This document shows, in pieces, positions 6,872 to 12,334 of a DNA stretch of 13,498 nucleotides. The translations under genes were made by a program, and so were the position numbers. This DNA is from Candidatus Saccharimonadales bacterium (GTDB lineage: Bacteria > Patescibacteriota > Saccharimonadia > Saccharimonadales > Saccharimonadaceae): the NCBI GenBank assembly GCA_030151825.1, contig JASLCP010000006.1, forward strand, positions 1 to 13,498, read 5' to 3'. The notes below the pieces were generated by a model. The model saw only the letters and a program-made list of their open reading frames with translations, did not search any database and was not told where the DNA came from. How positions within the stretch are numbered: the first letter of the stretch is position 1; each line of letters starts with the position of its first letter.

Positions 6872-7720
6872 CTACCTTTCTGGTGGCGTCTGCCACTGAT
6901 GACGCGATTCGGCAAGGTCGGCACCAAGCTCATGATCCGATAGCCCCTCTGTAAAAAAGAGAAAGCTTGCTCGTTGGCGTAGCGCCTGCGGATTACGCTC
7001 ATCCGCTGCCGAGTCGCGTATTGATGTCATAAATGTATTAACGTCTGTCGCAACTGGTATGAGCCTAACGTGGTCTTTAACCCGTTTATCATTAAATGGA
7101 ACAGGGTCGCCTATCTGCTGCACGGCCTTCGGACCAAAGTAGTTGCGCAACACGTCATAGGTTGATCCGACAATACTGTAAAGCCATACATCATTCTTAC
7201 CCATGGCATCCTGAATACCATCTCGAATAATCTCGAAAATACCTCCCGGTCGCGCATCTTTCGAACGACCAAGAGCCGCAATCTCTCGGATACGATACCC
7301 TGGGACTTTCGAGACGAACTCAAGATACTGAGCACCCTCCTCCCACAAGTAATCTTGAATGGCCTTATATACATGCAGGTCTTTATAGCTCCCGTCGTTT
7401 GGAATATCACATATCCTCCACGTAGAGCGGTCTTGTACCGTCTCGCCCGTCAAAATATCGACGTTAGGATGCTTATTTTCAGCAATCGTATAAAGTACAT
7501 TATCCCCTCTTGCCTGATCGAGATCTTTTGGTAGTGCACCATCAATCAGGATATCGGCTTCAAGGAAGTCCGCGGCGACATAGCTTTCAGCTTGAATTTG
7601 CTGCGCAAGTAAAGCCAATTGAGGATTATCCGCCTCTGTAAAATATTGAATTGCATAGTGATCCTCACGCTCCAGTGGAGTATAGAGGTCAGAGGTATTA
7701 TATGTCTCGGCCGTGCTCAT
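6872..7720 (-). CDS. GNAT / autoinducer-synthase-like protein
   Basis: This 282-residue soluble protein has no signal peptide. Its central part (about 25-235) reads like the GNAT fold of LuxI/FeeM-type acyltransferases. EADILIDGALP is followed by a strand-rich region. REIAALGR (Glu146 to Arg152) resembles the E-SR core of autoinducer synthases. A helix GIFEIIRDGIQDAM, WLYSIVGSTYDVLRNYFG and a final GDPVPF complete the resemblance. The assignment rests on pattern resemblance and needs a profile search. It is the first gene of a two-gene operon with the E1-like enzyme, with a 2-nt gap and the next gene's ribosome binding site over the TAG stop. This tight pairing suggests consecutive steps. A carboxylate could be adenylated by the E1-like partner and joined to an amine or acyl carrier by this protein. 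It has one cysteine (in WRICDI), so an E2-like role is unlikely but not excluded. Confidence 0.6.
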   Translation of the reverse strand: MSTAETYNTSDLYTPLEREDHYAIQYFTEADNPQLALLAQQIQAESYVAADFLEADILIDGALPKDLDQARGDNVLYTIAENKHPNVDILTGETVQDRSTWRICDIPNDGSYKDLHVYKAIQDYLWEEGAQYLEFVSKVPGYRIREIAALGRSKDARPGGIFEIIRDGIQDAMGKNDVWLYSIVGSTYDVLRNYFGPKAVQQIGDPVPFNDKRVKDHVRLIPVATDVNTFMTSIRDSAADERNPQALRQRASFLFFTEGLSDHELGADLAESRHQWQTPPER

Positions 7721-7770
7721 TAATTGACGAATCCTTTTCGAACCGAAGCCCGTTTAGCCTATTGTGCGAC

Positions 7771-7799
7771 ATTATACACTATAATTACTTATAAGTCAA
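7771..7799 (-). promoter_or_regulatory. sigma70 promoter of the GNAT/E1-like operon
   Basis: On the minus strand TTGACT (7799-7794) and an exact TATAAT (7776-7771) are separated by 17 bp. The start is predicted near 7764, giving a leader of about 44 nt. AAGGA in that leader lies about 11 nt before the ATG, which is slightly far. The promoter faces away from the response regulator, so the 129-bp gap carries two divergent promoters. Confidence 0.8.
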
Positions 7800-7834
7800 T
7801 ACTCTTCTACTGTGAATCCCTGACTTCATTATCG

Positions 7835-7843
7835 TGTTACACT
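7835..7843 (+). promoter_or_regulatory. extended -10 promoter of the response regulator
   Basis: TGTTACACT is a TGn-extended -10 (hexamer TACACT, 7838-7843). The ATG at 7850 follows after 6 nt, so the mRNA should be leaderless. No -35 or Shine-Dalgarno is seen. Confidence 0.6.
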
Positions 7844-7849
7844 TATAGT

Positions 7850-8221
7850 ATGACAAAAATCGCAATAATTGAAGATGACTCAGTAATTAGCCAGATGTAT
7901 CGCATGAAATTCGAGGCGGATGGATTTGATGTGCAGGTGGCCGACAACGGTAAAATTGGTATTGAATTGGTACAATCGTTTCAGCCGGATATTATTTTGC
8001 TGGATTTGCAGATGCCCGAGATGAACGGCGAGACAGCACTTCGCCATATTCGTAGCGAAGAATGGGGCAAGCATGTTCCGGTAATTATCCTAACCAATCT
8101 TGGCGCAGAAGAATCACCAAAAGAATTAAAGGATCTGGATATTCACAGTTATATCGTCAAGGCAGAATTGACACCAAGCCAAGTGGCGACCCGCGTCAAA
8201 GAAGCACTTCATATCGATTAA
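7850..8221 (+). CDS. single-domain CheY-like response regulator
   Basis: This is a 123-residue receiver domain and nothing more. The acidic pair Asp9-Asp10 (IIEDDS), the phospho-acceptor Asp52 (LLDLQMPEMNG), Thr82 (ILTN) and Lys104 (VKA) are all in place, so phosphorylation should be possible. There is no DNA-binding or enzymatic output domain. It must therefore act by protein contact or as a phosphate relay or sink. The start is set at the ATG giving MTKIAIIEDD. An upstream in-frame ATG at 7724 would add 42 residues unlike any receiver. It is divergent from the GNAT/E1 operon and two genes from the sensor kinase, which makes that kinase the likely phosphodonor. Its TAA stop directly abuts the folD stop codon. 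Confidence 0.93.
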   Translation: MTKIAIIEDDSVISQMYRMKFEADGFDVQVADNGKIGIELVQSFQPDIILLDLQMPEMNGETALRHIRSEEWGKHVPVIILTNLGAEESPKELKDLDIHSYIVKAELTPSQVATRVKEALHID

Positions 8222-9034
8222 CTACTCGCGAGTCGTGCGCGCCAAGGCAGCGCGAATCACATTATCGAACAAGGCGGCCACGGTCAACGGACCAACGCCG
8301 CCTTTTTCTGGCGTAATCTTGAGATCATCGCGCTTACGCACATCCGCCGCTAGGTCGCCAACAATTTTACCGTGCTCGGCCGCGGTGCCAGCATCAACTA
8401 CTACAGCACTGGCTTTAATGTCACTAGACGAAATCAACCCCGGAACACCGGTTGCCGTAACAATAACGTCAAATTCGGGCAGCTGCTGGTGCATCGTAGT
8501 ACTCGCATCATCAAATACCGTGACGTCAAACCCTTGCTGCTGCCACATGCGTGCCAATGGACCGCCGACAAGCCGACCATTACCCACAATCGCGATGCGC
8601 TTGCCAACTAGTGTGATATTGTAGCCAGCCATCAGCCAGTCGATCGCCAGTGGCGTTGCCGGGTCAAGCGTCGCTTGCGCGCCAAGTCCATCAACATCTT
8701 TGTCCGGCATCACCGCGTTCACAATTGTATCGGTTTCGTCGGGAGTTGCGAGCGGCAACTGCACAATAATACCGTGCACTGATTCGTCAGCGTTTAGCCG
8801 TGTAATCACCCCCTGTACCTGAGACTGGTCGACTTTGTACACCTCAACATCAATCAAAATATCGGCGCCGTACCGCTGCTTGAGCGCCACATACGAATCA
8901 ATCACCGGATCGTCAATCGTCTGGACAATCGCCAATTTCGGAAATATGTGATGCGCCTGACGAAGTGCTCGCACTTGTTTGGCTTGTCGTTCTTTGATGT
9001 AATCGGCAAGTTCACGGCCGTTTAATATTCTCAT
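8222..9034 (-). CDS. folD: bifunctional methylene-THF dehydrogenase / methenyl-THF cyclohydrolase
   Basis: This cytosolic enzyme interconverts 5,10-methylene-, 5,10-methenyl- and 10-formyl-tetrahydrofolate. It supplies one-carbon units for formyl-Met-tRNA and purines. From the ATG at 9034 it has 270 residues, slightly shorter than the usual 280-300. Motifs are Tyr48-x3-Lys52 (YVALK, catalytic Lys), QLPL (Gln92), KDVDGL (Asp115), VGNGRLVGGP (150-159, dinucleotide binding) and TPEKGGVGPLT near the end. The segment after KDVDGL is shorter than in most FolD proteins, which accounts for the small size. The start MRILNGREL is chosen because the upstream in-frame extension is unlike FolD and a TGn -10 lies 6 nt before this ATG. 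Its 3' end abuts the response regulator stop and hosts that gene's probable terminator. Confidence 0.95.
   Translation of the reverse strand: MRILNGRELADYIKERQAKQVRALRQAHHIFPKLAIVQTIDDPVIDSYVALKQRYGADILIDVEVYKVDQSQVQGVITRLNADESVHGIIVQLPLATPDETDTIVNAVMPDKDVDGLGAQATLDPATPLAIDWLMAGYNITLVGKRIAIVGNGRLVGGPLARMWQQQGFDVTVFDDASTTMHQQLPEFDVIVTATGVPGLISSSDIKASAVVVDAGTAAEHGKIVGDLAADVRKRDDLKITPEKGGVGPLTVAALFDNVIRAALARTTRE
8271..8307 (+). terminator. plus-strand terminator for the response regulator, inside folD
   Basis: AAGGCGGC (8271-8278) pairs with GCCGCCTT (8297-8304), and inside the loop GGTC (8282-8285) pairs with GACC (8290-8293). T-run 8303-8307 follows. The structure lies about 50 nt after the response regulator stop, within the antisense of the conserved folD GGVGPLT region. 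It reads as an intrinsic terminator only on the plus strand. Confidence 0.7.
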
Positions 9035-9040
9035 CATTCC

Positions 9041-9049
9041 AGTGTACCA
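9041..9049 (-). promoter_or_regulatory. extended -10 promoter of folD
   Basis: The minus strand reads TGGTACACT at 9049-9041, a TGn-extended -10. Six nt separate the hexamer from the ATG at 9034, predicting a leaderless mRNA that starts exactly at the methionine of MRILNGREL. Confidence 0.65.
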
Positions 9050-9061
9050 AAGGGATGCGCG

Positions 9062-9070
9062 TGCTACAAT
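9062..9070 (+). promoter_or_regulatory. extended -10 promoter of the DUF5684 gene
   Basis: TGCTACAAT is a TGn-extended -10 (hexamer 9065-9070). Start is predicted near 9077. A full AAGGAGG ribosome binding site (9089-9095) lies 5 nt before the ATG at 9101. Only 18 bp separate this -10 from the divergent folD -10. Confidence 0.75.
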
Positions 9071-9100
9071 AAAGGGACAGTACCATTCAAGGAGGTTATT

Positions 9101-9562
9101 ATGGATACACTGACATTGTTTGCACACTCACACATGCACCACGATATGCAACCAACAGCAACGGATGCTGCAGCGACAACCGTTATTTTTGGAGTATTCA
9201 TGCTCTTTGCACTGGCGATGATCGTCATCAGCTACGCAGTGTACGCCTTTTTCCTTGGTCGCATCTTTAAAAAGGCCGGCGTCGAACAGTGGCGCGCGTG
9301 GGTACCTATTTATAGCACTTGGAAACTATTAGAGCTTGGTGGACAGCAAGGATTTTGGGCTGTACTCGCACTCATCCCTATCGTCAACATTGTCGCGGGA
9401 ATTTTTATCTATATTGCGATGTACCATATTGGTCTCAAGCTTCAAAAAGACGGTTGGTTCGTACTGCTGGCAATCTTCCTCTCGCCAGTCTGGTTTATCT
9501 GGTTAGCGCTTGACGATTCAAAGTGGAAAGCAGCACCGACAAAGACAGCTAGCGCCGCGTAG
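9101..9562 (+). CDS. DUF5684-type small membrane protein
   Basis: This 153-residue integral membrane protein has hydrophobic segments at about 26-53, 86-112 and 119-140. The signature RIFKKAGVEQWRAWVPIYSTWKLLELGGQQGFWAVL (split: FKKAGVEQWRAWVPIY, then LLELGG) and LIPIVNIVAG is characteristic of DUF5684 proteins, sometimes found fused to or beside signal peptidases. Its function is unknown. The N-terminus is His-rich (HSHMHHDM). It has one of the best ribosome binding sites in the window. The last 14 nt overlap the convergent 8-TM gene. A strong hairpin (9586-9617) lies 23 nt after its stop. Confidence 0.8.
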   Translation: MDTLTLFAHSHMHHDMQPTATDAAATTVIFGVFMLFALAMIVISYAVYAFFLGRIFKKAGVEQWRAWVPIYSTWKLLELGGQQGFWAVLALIPIVNIVAGIFIYIAMYHIGLKLQKDGWFVLLAIFLSPVWFIWLALDDSKWKAAPTKTASAA

Positions 9563-10358
9563 CCAATACCAGAAATGCAACCCATGCAATGATACCGGCA
9601 GCTGTCGGTATCATTGCTGTAGTATCGGAAAACGGAATAATCTGAGCAACAAACGTTGTTACCGCGATGCCGATACTGACCGCAATTGCCGACTGGGTCA
9701 GTCGCGGCATCACCGTGCGTTGAAACGCTGACAATCGCCAATATGATATCGACACCGCCAGACCAACAAAACAGCCGTACACTACCGCTGCCAGCCATGC
9801 ATCAACCTGCGCCGCATCGATACCCATAAATAACGTCACAAAGGTTGCCAATGCTCCACCAAGGAGCACAACTTGATACGGCGTATGATACAGTACCGAG
9901 CGCTCACGAGATTTTGATGACGAATAGGTTGCTGCGACAATCGCCATAACACCCACAATCGCCAGAATTGGCCATGCCGAGGCGACAAGCACGAACGGAT
10001 AGGGTAATGCTTGGCGCAAGCTATCGGTCACGCCCGTGCTTAGCCCACATAATAACGATAGCCAGTACGTCGCCACACCAAAGGCCACACCGTTCACATG
10101 ATGGGTCAAAGCATCCTTGCGGCGCGTCGCACGATCACCAAGAATATACGACAACAACGCAGGCAAGATAGCGGTTGTCACAAATGCTACTAGCGTGAGC
10201 GTGACATTCAGGCGCAACACCTGTGGCTCGAACAACAAATGAAACCACGGAACAACCGTTCCGGTTATCACCCCTAGCACGACAACGACAAATAGACCGT
10301 AACCAAACCATACGGTTAATTTCTCAATCTTTCGTCTTTGTTGTGTTGGTGTTGGCAT
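9549..10358 (-). CDS. 8-TM integral membrane protein, function unknown
   Basis: This 269-residue protein has about eight hydrophobic helices (roughly 14-39, 50-73, 86-108, 122-146, 160-182, 188-208, 220-242, 247-267). A short basic N-terminus (QQRRKIEK) suggests a cytoplasmic start. No catalytic or transporter motif is recognised. It begins 18 nt after the encoded CCA of tRNA-Arg on the same strand, with no clear promoter or ribosome binding site of its own. It is therefore probably expressed from the tRNA transcript. Its 3' end overlaps the DUF5684 gene by 14 nt. Coding potential is supported by the long uninterrupted helical pattern. Confidence 0.75.
   Translation of the reverse strand: MPTPTQQRRKIEKLTVWFGYGLFVVVVLGVITGTVVPWFHLLFEPQVLRLNVTLTLVAFVTTAILPALLSYILGDRATRRKDALTHHVNGVAFGVATYWLSLLCGLSTGVTDSLRQALPYPFVLVASAWPILAIVGVMAIVAATYSSSKSRERSVLYHTPYQVVLLGGALATFVTLFMGIDAAQVDAWLAAVVYGCFVGLAVSISYWRLSAFQRTVMPRLTQSAIAVSIGIAVTTFVAQIIPFSDTTAMIPTAAGIIAWVAFLVLATRR
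9586..9617. other. 12-bp perfect hairpin at a convergent gene junction
   Basis: GCAATGATACCG (9586-9597) is perfectly complementary to 9606-9617 with an 8-nt loop containing CAGCTG. It lies just past the DUF5684 stop and within the last codons of the 8-TM gene, where it encodes MIPTAAGII. No T-run follows on either strand. It could fold in both transcripts. Confidence 0.6.
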
Positions 10359-10376
10359 AAATATTCAATAAAATCT

Positions 10377-10452
10377 TGGTACACCCGGTACGATTCGAAC
10401 GTACGACACCTGGTTCCGAAGACCAGTGCTCTATCCACTGAGCTACGGGTGC
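10377..10452 (-). tRNA. tRNA-Arg (anticodon TCG)
   Basis: The minus strand gives a complete cloverleaf. Acceptor GCACCCG pairs with CGGGTGT, leaving a G1-U72 wobble, then discriminator A and encoded CCA (10380-10377). The D arm is TAGCTCAGTGGATAGAGC. The anticodon stem CTGGT/ACCAG encloses the loop CTTCGGA with anticodon TCG, reading CGA and relatives. The T arm contains GTTCGAATC. The G1-U72 pair is unusual. The 8-TM gene starts 18 nt downstream. Confidence 0.95.
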
Positions 10453-10471
10453 ATAGGTTATGCGCTTTCCT

Positions 10472-10480
10472 ACTATATCA
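10472..10480 (-). promoter_or_regulatory. extended -10 promoter of tRNA-Arg
   Basis: The minus strand reads TGATATAGT at 10480-10472, a TGn-extended -10. Start is predicted near 10465, about 12 nt before the mature tRNA. TTGACA lies upstream but too close (9 bp) to act as its -35. Confidence 0.6.
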
Positions 10481-10531
10481 GTATTTTGTCAAAATAACAC
10501 CCCTTCAGACCTGCCGCGGACAGGCAAACTA

Positions 10532-10540
10532 TGGTATATT
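10532..10540 (+). promoter_or_regulatory. extended -10 promoter of the 520-residue membrane protein gene
   Basis: TGGTATATT is a TGn-extended -10 (hexamer 10535-10540). Start is predicted near 10547, a leader of about 16 nt without Shine-Dalgarno. A near-palindrome CCTGCCGCGGACAGG (10510-10524) sits just upstream and may be an operator. Confidence 0.6.
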
Positions 10541-10562
10541 CATACACAGATAGTTTTCTCTT

Positions 10563-12125
10563 ATGAGTACCATTACACCAATCGCCCAACAATTTATTGA
10601 TATGCTCCAGCAGGCTGAGGCGCATTCAAAGCAGCGCACCGAACATTACAAGGCCGCTGAAAAGGTCCATATTGTTGGGGCCGGACGCACGTTGACCGCC
10701 GCATACGAACAGTTACGAAACGCTGCTGAATATACCGAAGAGCATTTGCTATTACAGCGCGCGATTCGCCGCTTTTACCGCCGATTGTTTTTGACGCGCG
10801 ACAGCGAGCGTATTGGCAAGTGTGGCGAAGAATTGGCCGTCGAACTGACGCTCGCCGGTTATCTCGCAAATGATTCCCTGCCAGTGACCATCGTGGCGCA
10901 AATCAGCAGCGAATCAGCCCGCTACTTTGCGTTTTATCAACAACTCCTCACTACTGGACACGTTGGTGACGCCGAAGAATGGGGAATTGCACCGCTGGCC
11001 GTACGCGTTGAGGGATTACTGACCGATCACACCAGTCGCGCAGCATTTGCGCAGTTTGCCTACCGCTATTTTATCGAATCAATTGATGCAAAAACCTTGT
11101 TTGGAGGCACCATCCCCGAAAGTTACGACACATCGGTCTTTATCGCTGTCCATCGCATGTTACTGAAATCCGACGATGCAACAATTCGCCAAGCCTTACT
11201 TGACCGCTATCAAGCATCACCCGAACATGTCGAACAGTTTACCACCCTCAACAAACACCTAACTGCTCAGCTCGCGCCAGAAGTATCAGAAAAAGTCGGT
11301 CGTATTATCAACCGCCGCGGCGCACCACTACGCGTCTTGTGGCGCATGGTGACCGACACACCTGACCTGGCGGCGCTCTTGCCTCACCGCGACAAATTTC
11401 TTGCCGCCTACGAAACGCAAATCTCGACCGAATACCAGCAAATGAATACCAAAATCAATCGCGGTATTGCCAAAAGTGTTATTTTCTTGATTATTACCAA
11501 GTTTTTGATTGGTATCAGTATCGAGGTGCCGTATGATTATTTGTTCCACGGCTCGATCTTGTGGACAGTACTGATTATCAACCTGCTGTTTCCACCGCTC
11601 TACATGATACTACTGCGCCTGACATTAGTACTGCCGGGCCGCGCCAATACGACTGCGCTAGTCGATCGCATGGATGCGATTTTGTATGCAGAACGGCCAA
11701 ATGTATCACTGATTCCGCCATCAAACAGCACATCATATTCGACTATCTTTAATGTCTTGTACGCCAGTTTGTTTATTTTGGTATTTGGTGGTGTCGGCTG
11801 GGGACTGTGGTCGATTGGCTTTTCGTTTGTTCACCTTGCCATTTTCTTTATCTTCCTTTCGACCGCCAGTTTCCTTGGGTTCCGCCTGAGTCGTCTAATC
11901 CGCGAAATCGAAGCGGTCGACACCGAACAAAATGGTATTCTGCTGATTCGCGACTTCTTATACTTGCCATTCGTGGTAGTCGGGCGCTGGATTAGCGAAA
12001 ATTATGCCAAGGTCAATATCGTCACCCTCATCTTGGACATGGTCATCGAGCTACCTCTAAAAACCGTCATTCGATTGGTCCAGCAATGGGGTAAATTTAT
12101 CAGCAGCAAGCAAGACGAACTGTAA
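10563..12125 (+). CDS. large membrane protein of unknown function
   Basis: This 520-residue protein was not recognised. Residues 1 to about 300 are soluble, helical and charged, with no signal peptide (QAEAHSKQRTEHYKAAEKVH, RAIRRFYRRLFLTRDSERIG). Hydrophobic segments follow at about 304-322, 332-357, 398-420 and 421-442, with a weaker one near 463-475. The large N-terminal domain would therefore be cytoplasmic with a 4-TM C-terminal half. A loop near LPGRANTTALVDRMDAIL sits between helix pairs. It stands alone with its own promoter. The tRNA-Lys promoter begins 8 nt after its stop, and no terminator is seen between them. Uniform codon use and length make it a confident gene. Cell-envelope or signalling roles are possible but unsupported. 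Confidence 0.8.
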   Translation: MSTITPIAQQFIDMLQQAEAHSKQRTEHYKAAEKVHIVGAGRTLTAAYEQLRNAAEYTEEHLLLQRAIRRFYRRLFLTRDSERIGKCGEELAVELTLAGYLANDSLPVTIVAQISSESARYFAFYQQLLTTGHVGDAEEWGIAPLAVRVEGLLTDHTSRAAFAQFAYRYFIESIDAKTLFGGTIPESYDTSVFIAVHRMLLKSDDATIRQALLDRYQASPEHVEQFTTLNKHLTAQLAPEVSEKVGRIINRRGAPLRVLWRMVTDTPDLAALLPHRDKFLAAYETQISTEYQQMNTKINRGIAKSVIFLIITKFLIGISIEVPYDYLFHGSILWTVLIINLLFPPLYMILLRLTLVLPGRANTTALVDRMDAILYAERPNVSLIPPSNSTSYSTIFNVLYASLFILVFGGVGWGLWSIGFSFVHLAIFFIFLSTASFLGFRLSRLIREIEAVDTEQNGILLIRDFLYLPFVVVGRWISENYAKVNIVTLILDMVIELPLKTVIRLVQQWGKFISSKQDEL

Positions 12126-12132
12126 AAACCAC

Positions 12133-12161
12133 TTTACAATTACCTCTGTACCTGCTACTAT
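12133..12161 (+). promoter_or_regulatory. promoter of tRNA-Lys
   Basis: TTTACA (12133-12138) and TACTAT (12156-12161) are 17 bp apart, and a TG at 12153-12154 extends the -10. Start is predicted near 12168, about 13 nt before the tRNA. Confidence 0.75.
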
Positions 12162-12180
12162 ATACAAGTTAATTTAACGT

Positions 12181-12257
12181 GGGCCAGTAGCTCAGCTGGT
12201 TAGAGCACCTGCCTCTTAAGCAGGGTGTCGAGGGTTCAAGTCCCTCCTGGCCCTCCA
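12181..12257 (+). tRNA. tRNA-Lys (anticodon CTT)
   Basis: This is a complete cloverleaf. Acceptor GGGCCAG pairs with CTGGCCC (12247-12253), then discriminator T and encoded CCA (12255-12257). The D arm is TAGCTCAGCTGGTTAGAGC. Stem CCTGC/GCAGG encloses loop CTCTTAA with anticodon CTT, reading AAG. The T arm contains GTTCAAGTC. A terminator follows at once. Confidence 0.96.
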
Positions 12258-12264
12258 AGAAAAT

Positions 12265-12293
12265 ACCATCCTCACTTTGCAGGGTGGTTTTTT
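12265..12293 (+). terminator. intrinsic terminator after tRNA-Lys
   Basis: ACCATCCT (12265-12272) pairs with AGGGTGGT (12281-12288) with one U-G pair and an 8-nt loop. Six T (12288-12293) follow. Confidence 0.85.
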
Positions 12294-12318
12294 CTTTGCC
12301 CTATCTATAACCCGCTCA

Positions 12319-12327
12319 TGGTAAGAT
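12319..12327 (+). promoter_or_regulatory. extended -10 promoter of murB
   Basis: TGGTAAGAT is a TGn-extended -10 (hexamer TAAGAT, 12322-12327). The ATG at 12335 follows after 7 nt, with no ribosome binding site, predicting a leaderless mRNA. Confidence 0.55.
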
Positions 12328-12334
12328 AGTCTAT

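Noticed and set aside
6870..6896. Upstream GTG start for the E1-like protein, overlapping the GNAT-like gene by 25 nt
   Set aside because: The ATG at 6869 has a well-placed AAAGG and follows the previous stop by 2 nt; no ribosome binding site supports the GTG.
5718..7720. E1/E2/JAB-type antiphage (CBASS type II or Bil-like) system
   Set aside because: The E1-like protein has no Cys, no JAB peptidase, nucleotidyltransferase or ubiquitin-like gene is present, and the partner shows no E2 signature.
7724..7849. 42-residue N-terminal extension of the response regulator
   Set aside because: It covers the divergent promoters and is unlike a receiver; the domain begins exactly at MTKIAIIEDD.
9035..9127. 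N-terminal extension of FolD
   Set aside because: The extension overlaps the divergent promoter and is unlike FolD; a -10 sits 6 nt before the ATG at 9034.
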